A DNA stretch of 40,214 bases, taken from NCBI GenBank assembly GCA_029781855.1, contig JAKOVX010000135.1, positions 1 to 40,214 of the forward strand, given 5' to 3'. The DNA comes from Acidobacteriota bacterium (GTDB lineage: Bacteria > Acidobacteriota > Blastocatellia > Pyrinomonadales > Pyrinomonadaceae). The notes beneath the pieces were generated by a model that was given only the letters and a program-made list of their open reading frames with translations, ran no database searches and was not told where the DNA came from. The translations under genes and the position numbers were made by a program. Position 1 is the first letter of the stretch. Each line of letters begins with the position of its first letter. This document shows positions 25,948 to 33,418 of this stretch, piece by piece.

Positions 25948-26735
25948 ATCCAGCCTCTCAAAGTCTCGCCAGCGTTTCCCGAACGCATCAGGGTCTCGCC
26001 TATCAGGAAACCATCAAATCCGATACTTCGCAGCTCGTCGATCTCGCCACGCGTTGATATACCGCTTTCCGTGATCATCAGGGCACCGGACGGTCGCATC
26101 CCGATCAAACGGCGCGAAACGTCGAGCGAGACCTCAAATGTTCTCAAATTGCGGTTGTTGACACCGATAATGTCGGCGCCGATCGACTCGGCGGTTTTCA
26201 GCTCGTCTTCCGAATGCACTTCGACGATGACGTCCATTCCGAGTTCGTCGCGGGCCAAGATCAACAAACTTTTCAATCCGTCTTCGGCCAAAGCAGCGAC
26301 AATGAGCAAGATGACATCCGCACCCGCGGCCGCGGATTCATAGATCTGAAATTCGTCCACGACGAAATCCTTCCGCAAGATCGGCAGGTCGACGGCGTTT
26401 CTTACCGCAACAAGATCGTCGAGCGAGCCTTTGAAAAAATCCTCTTCGGTCAGGACCGAGATGGCCGCCGCCCCGCCATCGCGGTATTGCCGGGCCGTTT
26501 CCGCAACGTCGATCTTGTCATTTATCACGCCTTTCGACGGCGAAGCTCGCTTGATCTCAGCGATTATGTTCGTATGATCCCTTCGGTTCAACGCTGCTCT
26601 CAGCCGATGGCCTTTTGCCTCCCGACGAACCGAAAACGCCTTCTCCTTGAGCGCCGCAAGGTCGGTAGCGGACTTAAGCTGCTCTACTCTTCCGCGTTTG
26701 ATCGCGAGTATCTTGTCGAGAAACGTCTCGCTCAT
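25944..26735 (-). CDS. trpC: Indole-3-glycerol phosphate synthase
   Basis: Closes the indole ring from carboxyphenylaminodeoxyribulose phosphate. The 263-residue barrel has the catalytic EIKRASPSKG strand near residue 62, the LRKDFVVDEFQIYE catalytic stretch near 120, GVNNRNLRTF and ITESGIST. Standard length, not fused to TrpF as in enteric bacteria. GGAGGG precedes the ATG, which overlaps the trpD stop by four bases. Confidence 0.96.
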   Translation of the reverse strand: MSETFLDKILAIKRGRVEQLKSATDLAALKEKAFSVRREAKGHRLRAALNRRDHTNIIAEIKRASPSKGVINDKIDVAETARQYRDGGAAAISVLTEEDFFKGSLDDLVAVRNAVDLPILRKDFVVDEFQIYESAAAGADVILLIVAALAEDGLKSLLILARDELGMDVIVEVHSEDELKTAESIGADIIGVNNRNLRTFEVSLDVSRRLIGMRPSGALMITESGISTRGEIDELRSIGFDGFLIGETLMRSGNAGETLRGWI

Positions 26736-27763
26736 TTCGTGCCCTCCGCTCGCAGCCGGTTGAGTTTCTCAAGTGCATTGCCGGTGCGAATGCTCGTTTC
26801 AGCGATCGCGAATGCTTCCGGTAACCCGTCCGCGTGACCGGACACATAGATCGCGGCGGCGGCGTTGATCAGCACGATCGTTTCCGCCGCATCACCCACG
26901 CGTCTATTATCAAGCATTTCCTCGATCAATGCGGCACTTTCTCGTGCCGAACAGTTTGAAGGAACCTCGCCGCCGACCCAATCAACTCCGAAGTCACTCG
27001 CCGAGATCGAAAATTTCGTTACCCGCCCGTCGTTGATCTCCGCAACCTGTGTCTTCCCGGTCAGCGCGATCTCGTCGAGGCCGTTCTCACCGTAGACGAT
27101 CCACGAACGCTTTGTTCCCAGCCGTGCGAGGACATTCGCCGTCTTCTCAACCAGAACCTCGCTCCATACGCCGATCACCTGATGCGGAGCCGATGCCGGA
27201 TTGCACAGCGGGCCGAGATTATTGAATATCGTCGGCTTTCCGATCGAACGCCGTGCTTTCGCGAGGTGGTGGGACAGCGAGTGATATCTCGGAGCAAACA
27301 TAAAGCAAATACCAATGTCATCAAGGTGCCGCTTCGCATCAGCCTGGCCCATTTCGAGGCCGATCCCGAGCTCATCCAACGCGTCCGCGCTGCCCGAACT
27401 GCTCGTCGCCGCTCGATTTCCGTGTTTGGCGACGGGCAATCCCGAACCCGCGATAACGAACGCCGCCGCCGTCGAGACATTGAAGGTTTTCGATTCGCTG
27501 CCTCCGGTTCCAACGACATCGACAAAAGTTTCGTGCCTCGAATCGATGCGTTTCATCCGGGACCTCATCAACGAAGCGAGTTCGAAAAGTTCATCTTCGG
27601 TCGTGCCTTTGTCGTTCCACCCATTCAGCACATCCGCGAGCAGATCCTCGTTATCGCTGCCGATAAGCGCATCGAAAAGCGCTGGGACCTTCTCCGCGGC
27701 GACGCTGCGGCCGCCTCGAAATTCGTCCAGGTGAAACTGTAATGTATTATCGGCTGAGTCCAT
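26732..27763 (-). CDS. trpD: Anthranilate phosphoribosyltransferase
   Basis: Transfers phosphoribose to anthranilate. The 343-residue enzyme has the PRPP loop GTGGSESKTFNVST at 85-98 (usual form GTGGDG, so the Asp is Ser here), the KHGNRAATSSSGSAD anthranilate loop and the metal-binding GLDEIAL motif. There is no glutamine amidotransferase domain. It starts within the trpE stop (TAATG), a one-base overlap. Confidence 0.95.
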   Translation of the reverse strand: MDSADNTLQFHLDEFRGGRSVAAEKVPALFDALIGSDNEDLLADVLNGWNDKGTTEDELFELASLMRSRMKRIDSRHETFVDVVGTGGSESKTFNVSTAAAFVIAGSGLPVAKHGNRAATSSSGSADALDELGIGLEMGQADAKRHLDDIGICFMFAPRYHSLSHHLAKARRSIGKPTIFNNLGPLCNPASAPHQVIGVWSEVLVEKTANVLARLGTKRSWIVYGENGLDEIALTGKTQVAEINDGRVTKFSISASDFGVDWVGGEVPSNCSARESAALIEEMLDNRRVGDAAETIVLINAAAAIYVSGHADGLPEAFAIAETSIRTGNALEKLNRLRAEGTK

Positions 27764-29241
27764 TAAACCGCACCGCTCTCGGCTATTTCGACTGCACGCA
27801 ACAGCACTTTTGCCTTGTTCACCGTCTCTTCAAATTCCAATTCCGGCACCGAATCCGCGACGATCCCGGCCCCGGCCTGTATCTTCGCGACTCCGTTCTC
27901 CAGCACCAGAGTGCGGATCGCGATACAGGTGTCCATGTTACCCGAGTAATCAAAATACCCGACCGCACCGGCATAAACCCCGCGTTCCGTCGGTTCCAAC
28001 TCGCGAATGATCTCGATCGCACGCACCTTCGGAGCTCCGGATACGGTTCCGGCAGGGAAGCAAGCGGCCAGAGCATCGAACCGGTCAAGGCCCTGTCGCA
28101 GCCTCGCTGACAGCGAACTCACCAGATGCTGCACGTGCGAATATTTCTCAACATTCATCAACGTGTCGACCTTCACGCTGCCGAATTCGGAGACGCGCCC
28201 GAGGTCGTTACGGCCGAGATCGACCAGCATCAGATGTTCAGCCACTTCCTTCTTGTCGCGACGCATCTCCACGGCGAGGGCATCGTCTTCGGCGGCGGTC
28301 GTGCCTCGATGCCGCGTCCCGGCGATCGGGCGATACTCGAGCCGGTCATTTTCACAGCGCACTAACATCTCCGGCGATGCCCCGACAACAGCCTTGTCGC
28401 CGAAATTCAAAAGGAACATATATGGCGAAGGATTCAGCGAGCGGATCGCGCGATAGATCGAGACCGGCGAGGCATTCGTTTCGCGGGAAAAGCATTGCGA
28501 AAGCACGACTTGATAGCATTCACCGGCAGAGATGAGTTCCTTGATCTCGATGACGGCCCGCTCAAAATCCTCGCGTTCCCAGTTTGACCGCGGCTGAGGA
28601 TCGACCTGCCCGTTCCCGCGTTCAGGCAGGACCAGCGCACCTTTCTCAAGCGTCTCCCTGATCCGGGCGTTCTTTTCATTAGCGGCATCGAATGCGAGTT
28701 TCAATTCCGTTTCGTCTTTCGCTTCGTCAGTAAATACAAGCGATATGATCTTTATCACCTGTTTAGCGTGATCGAACGCGACGATCGAACGAAAGAACAT
28801 CAGAGCCGCATCGTCGTCAGTCCGCGGTTTCGGGCCCTTCAGAGATGGCTCAAACCACTCTGAGCATCCGAAACCGAGAAATCCGATCGCACCGCCGACA
28901 AATGACGGAAGGTCCGAGCTTGCCGGAGCGTGAAGCTCCGCAAAATGGGCCCTGAGGTATTCGATCGTGCCGATCTTTTTCGATTCGTCGCCGGCAGAAT
29001 TCGATATCCTGACGCTTTCCCCGTTTCCGGTGACCACCGTTTCCGGCTGCGCTCCGATAAACGAATAACGGGCCAAACTCGTCCCGCCCTCGACCGATTC
29101 AAGAAGGAACGAGGTTGTCGAACCGTTCGATAGCTTTAGGTACACGCTTAGCGGCGTCAACAAGTCGGCCGGGAGTGTTTGTACCACCGGAACAACGTTC
29201 GCGATCCGAGCTGTGTCCAAAAATGCCGAAAATTCGTTCAT
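27763..29241 (-). CDS. trpE: Anthranilate synthase component I
   Basis: Makes anthranilate from chorismate with ammonia or with glutamine via TrpG. The 492-residue protein keeps the LLES tryptophan-binding motif at 46-49, so feedback inhibition by tryptophan is expected. The chorismate-binding domain carries GTRHRGTTAAED, FPAGTVSGAPKVRA and AGAGIVADSVPE. It is first in the structural operon. Its ATG lies 5 bases after the T run of an intrinsic terminator and has no evident Shine-Dalgarno sequence. No trpG follows anywhere in the operon. Confidence 0.95.
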   Translation of the reverse strand: MNEFSAFLDTARIANVVPVVQTLPADLLTPLSVYLKLSNGSTTSFLLESVEGGTSLARYSFIGAQPETVVTGNGESVRISNSAGDESKKIGTIEYLRAHFAELHAPASSDLPSFVGGAIGFLGFGCSEWFEPSLKGPKPRTDDDAALMFFRSIVAFDHAKQVIKIISLVFTDEAKDETELKLAFDAANEKNARIRETLEKGALVLPERGNGQVDPQPRSNWEREDFERAVIEIKELISAGECYQVVLSQCFSRETNASPVSIYRAIRSLNPSPYMFLLNFGDKAVVGASPEMLVRCENDRLEYRPIAGTRHRGTTAAEDDALAVEMRRDKKEVAEHLMLVDLGRNDLGRVSEFGSVKVDTLMNVEKYSHVQHLVSSLSARLRQGLDRFDALAACFPAGTVSGAPKVRAIEIIRELEPTERGVYAGAVGYFDYSGNMDTCIAIRTLVLENGVAKIQAGAGIVADSVPELEFEETVNKAKVLLRAVEIAESGAV

Positions 29242-29246
29242 AAAAC

Positions 29247-29280
29247 AAAAAAAGCCGCCCGACTATTTTCGAGCGGCACC
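29247..29280 (-). terminator. Attenuator terminator (3:4 hairpin) before trpE
   Basis: On the minus strand GCCGCTCGA (29277-29269) pairs with TCGGGCGGC (29262-29254), 9 pairs with one wobble and a 6-base loop. Seven T follow (29253-29247), then GTTTT and the trpE ATG at 29241. This is a textbook intrinsic terminator in the only leader upstream of the operon. Confidence 0.88.
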
Positions 29281-29356
29281 TGAATGAGAAGATCGTGATC
29301 TTAACGAAACGAAAAAAGCGTTTTTGTCCAAATCAAAATCCAACGGGTGCCGTCGA
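29269..29356 (-). promoter_or_regulatory. Antiterminator (2:3) pairing of the trp leader
   Basis: Strand 2 holds TCGA (29356-29353) and GGCACC (29351-29346). Strand 3 holds GGTGCC, then GC, then TCGA (29280-29269). The two pair over 11 bp with one bulged base, consuming the whole 5' arm of the terminator. Between them a small AAGATC/GATCTT hairpin can form. Confidence 0.78.
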
Positions 29357-29422
29357 CTGCCACCAACCTGAGTTAGTTCGCCAGCTGGGCACCGTTTGGA
29401 TGTTTGTTCGTGCAAAATGCAT
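29333..29422 (-). CDS. trpL: trp operon leader peptide
   Basis: A 29-codon frame beginning MHFARTN and ending APVGF before TGA. Trp codons are at positions 14, 20 and 21, the last two adjacent (SGWWQS). Three Trp in 29 residues, placed inside the 1:2 stem and ahead of a terminator, is the hallmark of a ribosome-sensing leader. At low charged tRNA-Trp a ribosome stalled at WW would free strand 2 for strand 3 and allow read-through into trpE. The ATG lies only 7 bases after the -10 box, so the leader may be translated from a leaderless or near-leaderless transcript. There is no Shine-Dalgarno sequence. Confidence 0.8.
   Translation of the reverse strand: MHFARTNIQTVPSWRTNSGWWQSTAPVGF
29340..29399 (-). 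promoter_or_regulatory. Pause/anti-antiterminator (1:2) pairing of the trp leader
   Basis: Strand 1 holds CCAA (29399-29396) and GGTGCC (29393-29388). Strand 2 holds GGCACC (29351-29346) and TTGG (29343-29340). The stem encloses all three Trp codons of the leader ORF. GGTGCC of strand 1 is repeated in strand 3, which makes the two pairings of strand 2 mutually exclusive. Confidence 0.75.
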
Positions 29423-29429
29423 TGATATA

Positions 29430-29458
29430 TATCTAGCAACTAAAGATCGGACTGTCAA
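29430..29458 (-). promoter_or_regulatory. trp operon promoter
   Basis: TTGACA (29458-29453, perfect -35) and TAGATA (29435-29430) with a 17-base spacer and an extended TGC just before the -10. It starts 2 bases after the argS stop codon, so it is the dedicated promoter of the trp leader and operon. Confidence 0.72.
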
Positions 29459-29459
29459 C

Positions 29460-31472
29460 TTACATCTTTTCCGGGACTTCGATGCCTAGTGTAGCGAGGG
29501 CCGCTGTCAGCGAACGCCGAGCCATATCCGCCACCAAAATTAGCACCGCACGTTTCACATTATCCGTTTCGACCAGGATCTTGTGGTTGTGGTAGAACAG
29601 GTTAAACGCCTTGGCCAGTTGGAACGTGTACTTTGCGAGGATCGCAGGTTCGTTTTGTTTAGACGCTTGTTCGACCGTCTCTTCGAGCCGAGCGGCGAGT
29701 ACCGCCATTGACCAAATATCACTGCCGGTTTCGGTCGCGAAAAGCTCCGCGACGGCCGCTCCGTCACCTATGATCGCCCGGCAATCTTCGAGCGACTCAT
29801 TGCGTTCGGCGAGCTTTCGAAAGATCGAATTCGCCCGAACCGCCGAATACTGGCAAAAGCAGCCCGTTTCGCCTTCGAACGAAAGAGCTTCCTTGAAATC
29901 GAACACGATGACCGTATTTCGTGTGAATTTGAGCAAAAAGTACCGCAGAGCACCGACTGCGAGCTGATGAGCGATATTGCGTTTCACCTCGTCGGACGAA
30001 TCGGCGTGTCGTGCTTCGACCTCGGCCAGGGCGTTAGTCTCCAGACGGTTTATCAGGTCGTCCGCCTTGACGCCCAGGCCTTTTCGGCCGCTCATTTCAA
30101 TAAATGGGCGTTTGCGGTCCTCGTCCGAGAGCTGAAACCCAAGCTCTTCCGCTGCCGCGGGCGACAAGGCGACCATTTCGTAAGAGAGGTGAATGCTGGC
30201 TTTTTCACCACGTTCCGGCGAAATCGCAGCGACGCCCTTACGAACGATGTCCTGCGGATACGATTGACGCGAATCGATCACATTGTAGATCGTCTCGCCG
30301 CCGCCGAATGCAGGATGCTCATTACTGTTCGCCTCCGCCGAAGTGATCCACACGTCGTGGCCGTTCGCGTATTTGTGGAAGTGTCGATAATTGAAATCAA
30401 GTCCCAGAATGCCAAGCTTCCACATCTGATAGGCGATGTCCTTGCCGGTGTACGTGACCGTGCCGTTCGAACGCACCAGTATCTTGTCCGTTTCGTTCTC
30501 GTCGTTGCCGGAATGCTCCTCGAACGGCATTACCCAACAGCCGGCCTGCTTTCCTTCAGTCTCAAGGTGGATCACGCCGAGCTTTTTCATTTGCTCGAAC
30601 GCCCGGTCCCAAAAATGAAGGTGAAGGATCTCGGATTCGCGGGGAAGCAGGTCGTATTGAATGGAGAGGCGTTCCATTGTGTCCAGAATGCATTCGACGT
30701 TGCGGGTCGCGACGAAATCCGCCAGTTCGGCCGTTGGATTACCGCCTTCTTCGATCAAATGCAGCACTTCTGCACGCTTTTCCTTTAGCTCTTCGTTCGT
30801 CTGGTACTCGACGCCGACCTTCGTATACAGATCCCAGCAATAATAGTCGAACGTCTTTCCGGCCGCCGTAAGTTCAGCATCCAGAGCCTTTATCTCCGCC
30901 AGGTCTTTGTTTTCTATGAATATGAACCCGACAACGACGTCGGCCACCTGCACGCCCGTGTTGTCGATATAGTTCTGCACCTCGACACGCTTTCCGGTCG
31001 CTTTCAAGATCCGCTGAAACGTATCGCCGAGTACTGAATTTCGTACGTGGCCAATGTGGGCCGACTTATTCGGATTGACAGATGTGTGCTCAACGCAGAC
31101 CTTCGGGGAGGACATATCCGCCGATTTGCTTGAATTCGGCAAAGGCTCTGCGTCGGCGTTAGCGGCAAGAAACGCAGAGCGGTCGAAGAATACGTTCAGG
31201 TATCCGGGGCCCGCGACCTCCACACGGCCGACTTGAGCGATCGATTCGAGTGCGGCCTTTAGCTTTTCGGCGATCTCACGCGGATTCGACTTTTCGCCAG
31301 TCGCCTGCTTGATCAGCTTTGCCATTTCAAAGGCAACAGGGAACGCGATGTCGCCAAGTTCGGTCTTCGGCGGCGTCTCGGCCGCGATCTGTGTGAGTTC
31401 GACGCCGAACTCTTTTCTGGCGGTGTCGCGAACCGCGTCACGCAGGATCTCTTGTATTTCGATAAGGGTCAT
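29460..31472 (-). CDS. argS: Arginyl-tRNA synthetase
   Basis: Charges tRNA-Arg. The 670-residue class I synthetase has the N-terminal additional domain (1-105), the HIGH motif His139-Ile-Gly-His142 in NPNKSAHIGHVRNS, a degenerate KMSKS region (SGRKGLGVKADDL) as is normal in many ArgRS, and the C-terminal anticodon-binding helical domain (FQLAKAFNLFYHNHKIL). It is longer than the E. coli enzyme (577), with insertions in the catalytic domain. It is immediately upstream of the trp leader on the same strand and divergent from larC. Confidence 0.95.
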   Translation of the reverse strand: MTLIEIQEILRDAVRDTARKEFGVELTQIAAETPPKTELGDIAFPVAFEMAKLIKQATGEKSNPREIAEKLKAALESIAQVGRVEVAGPGYLNVFFDRSAFLAANADAEPLPNSSKSADMSSPKVCVEHTSVNPNKSAHIGHVRNSVLGDTFQRILKATGKRVEVQNYIDNTGVQVADVVVGFIFIENKDLAEIKALDAELTAAGKTFDYYCWDLYTKVGVEYQTNEELKEKRAEVLHLIEEGGNPTAELADFVATRNVECILDTMERLSIQYDLLPRESEILHLHFWDRAFEQMKKLGVIHLETEGKQAGCWVMPFEEHSGNDENETDKILVRSNGTVTYTGKDIAYQMWKLGILGLDFNYRHFHKYANGHDVWITSAEANSNEHPAFGGGETIYNVIDSRQSYPQDIVRKGVAAISPERGEKASIHLSYEMVALSPAAAEELGFQLSDEDRKRPFIEMSGRKGLGVKADDLINRLETNALAEVEARHADSSDEVKRNIAHQLAVGALRYFLLKFTRNTVIVFDFKEALSFEGETGCFCQYSAVRANSIFRKLAERNESLEDCRAIIGDGAAVAELFATETGSDIWSMAVLAARLEETVEQASKQNEPAILAKYTFQLAKAFNLFYHNHKILVETDNVKRAVLILVADMARRSLTAALATLGIEVPEKM

Positions 31473-31619
31473 AAAATAAAGCCAATTCTAGGGCGGCAAA
31501 TAAAAGAGCAAGTATAGCTGTTGCGAGGAGAAGTTGGCAAAAATGAGCGAGATCAACATCGGCGAACCTATCGCCGCGATTTTTCCTTTTGACCGCAAAA
31601 ACGCTAGAATCAAGTCTTT

Positions 31620-32822
31620 ATGCGGACTCTCTATTTCGATTGTTTTGCCGGTGCGAGCGGGAACATGATCCTCGGCGCTCTGATCGCGGCTGGGGTCGAC
31701 CGCGAACAACTAACTGTTGAACTTCGCAAACTAAATATCGCCGAGTTTGAGATCGTAGTTAGTACGGTCGATCGTTCAGGCATTTCCGCCACCCACGTCG
31801 ACGTCAAGGTTCCGCATGAGCACGCCCATCGCCATTTGAGCGATATAAATACGATCATTGACGGGTCATCGCTTGCGGTAACAGTAAAAATGCGAGCGAA
31901 AGCAATTTTCACGCGTCTCGCGGCCGCCGAGGCCAAGATCCACGGCATAGATATCAACAAGGTCCATTTTCACGAGGTCGGAGCGATGGATGCGATCATC
32001 GATGTCGTCGGGGCTTGTATCGGATTTGAGATGCTCGGCGTCGAGCGTTTTGTATGCTCGAAGATCCATGTCGGCAGCGGCTTCGCCCAAATGGCGCACG
32101 GTAAATTTCCGGTGCCGCCGCCCGCGGTTGCCGAACTTCTTGCCGGAGTTCCGATCTACTCGACCGAGATCGAGGGCGAGCTCATCACGCCGACCGGTGC
32201 GGCTATAATATCAACTGTATGTGATAGTTACGGCGTGATACCTGAGATGATAGTTGAGGCAACTGCATATGGTGGCGGTACGCGGACCTATGAAGGATTT
32301 CCGAACGTTCTCCGGATCATAGTCGGAGAGAGTGAGACAAACGAACAGCGAACCACGAACAACGATCGACTTACGCTGATCGAAACAAACATTGACGACC
32401 TTTCGCCGCAGATACTCGGGTTCGTGATGGAGCGGGCGTTCGAGCTTGGAGCTCTCGATTGCTGGTTCACGCCGATCCAGATGAAAAAGGACCGCCCCGC
32501 TACGATGGTCTCAATTCTGTGCGAAGCCGAAAAGAAGGACGTTCTGACAAGTCTGCTTTACACGGAGACGACCACGTTGGGCGTGCGGTTCAGATCGGTC
32601 GAACGCGAATGTTTAGATCGGGAAATCATCAGCGTTGAGACCGATTTCGGCCCGATCGACGTGAAATTGGCGATGCTTAACGGAACGGTCGTCAATGCAA
32701 TGCCTGAATATGATCAGGTAAAGGCCGCGGCAACGAAATTCAAAACGCCTTTCCGGCAGGTTCGTGACGCTGCATTGGCCGGCCTGGAGAAAAGGGTCGA
32801 ACGAAAAGCAGTTGGCGAATAA
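31620..32822 (+). CDS. larC: Nickel-pincer cofactor biosynthesis protein LarC
   Basis: CTP-dependent nickel insertase that completes the nickel-pincer nucleotide of lactate racemase and related enzymes. The 400-residue protein begins with the family motif FDCFAGASGNMILGAL, has the His-rich VPHEHAHRH stretch, VHFHEVGAMDAIIDVVG, and the C-terminal NIDDLSPQILG. The frame is continuous, whereas some lactobacilli need a programmed frameshift. No larA, larB or larE is adjacent. A TAGAAT box (31605-31610) sits 9 bases before the ATG. A heptamer repeat in the middle encodes the linker ETNEQRTTNNDR. Confidence 0.92.
   Translation: MRTLYFDCFAGASGNMILGALIAAGVDREQLTVELRKLNIAEFEIVVSTVDRSGISATHVDVKVPHEHAHRHLSDINTIIDGSSLAVTVKMRAKAIFTRLAAAEAKIHGIDINKVHFHEVGAMDAIIDVVGACIGFEMLGVERFVCSKIHVGSGFAQMAHGKFPVPPPAVAELLAGVPIYSTEIEGELITPTGAAIISTVCDSYGVIPEMIVEATAYGGGTRTYEGFPNVLRIIVGESETNEQRTTNNDRLTLIETNIDDLSPQILGFVMERAFELGALDCWFTPIQMKKDRPATMVSILCEAEKKDVLTSLLYTETTTLGVRFRSVERECLDREIISVETDFGPIDVKLAMLNGTVVNAMPEYDQVKAAATKFKTPFRQVRDAALAGLEKRVERKAVGE
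32343..32370. repeat. In-frame heptanucleotide repeats in larC
   Basis: GAACAGC, GAACCAC and GAACAAC lie head to tail (32343-32363), followed by the weaker GATCGAC. They encode a polar linker between the two halves of LarC. The unit length (7) is not a multiple of three, as in short tandem repeat elements normally found between genes. Confidence 0.5.
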
Positions 32823-32833
32823 GATTCCAAATA

Positions 32834-33415
32834 ATGGCAAAGAAAACAGTTAAGAAAGTTGATCTGAAAAAGATCGCCGAGGGCGTCCGGATGATGCTCG
32901 AGGGAATGGGCGAGGACCCGGATCGCGACGGCCTGAAAGCCACGCCCGAGCGCGTCGCCGACTTTTATGCCGAACTCACGGCCGGCATGTGGGAAGACCC
33001 GAAAGCCCATATTCAGCCGCTTCCCGGCGATTCACACGACGAAATGGTGTTGGTGAAAGACATTTCGATCGCATCGGTTTGCGAGCACCATCTGGCGCCG
33101 TTCGTCGGTAAATGCCACATCGCCTATATTCCGAAAGACGGACGGATCGTTGGGCTGTCGAAACTCGCACGTATCGCCGAGATATTCTCGCACCGCCTGC
33201 AGGTGCAGGAGCGCCTGACCCAGCAGATCGCGAAAACGCTTTTTGATGAACTGGATCCGCTAGGCGTAATGGTCGTGATCGAGGCAGAACACACCTGTAT
33301 GACACTCCGCGGCGTCAAGAAACCCGGCGCGATCACCGTAACGTCGGCTGTCCTTGGCGGCTTCCGTAAGGACCCGAGAACCCGTGCCGAGGCAATGTCG
33401 CTTATTAAAGGATAG
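32834..33415 (+). CDS. folE: GTP cyclohydrolase I
   Basis: Converts GTP to dihydroneopterin triphosphate for folate and related pterins. The 193-residue enzyme has the zinc ligands Cys83, His86 (SVCEHHLAP) and Cys155 (EHTCMTLRG), and the substrate stretch GRIVGLSKLARI. Typical length. It follows larC by 11 bases and precedes the M28 peptidase by 3, so the three form an operon without obvious functional link. Confidence 0.95.
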   Translation: MAKKTVKKVDLKKIAEGVRMMLEGMGEDPDRDGLKATPERVADFYAELTAGMWEDPKAHIQPLPGDSHDEMVLVKDISIASVCEHHLAPFVGKCHIAYIPKDGRIVGLSKLARIAEIFSHRLQVQERLTQQIAKTLFDELDPLGVMVVIEAEHTCMTLRGVKKPGAITVTSAVLGGFRKDPRTRAEAMSLIKG

Positions 33416-33418
33416 AGA

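Noticed and set aside
29242..29460. T-box, TRAP site or Trp riboswitch before trpE
   Set aside because: No T-box sequence or GAG/UAG triplet array; the leader ORF with WW codons explains the layout.
31620..32822. Frameshift in larC
   Set aside because: The frame is continuous from start to stop and both halves align with the family motifs.
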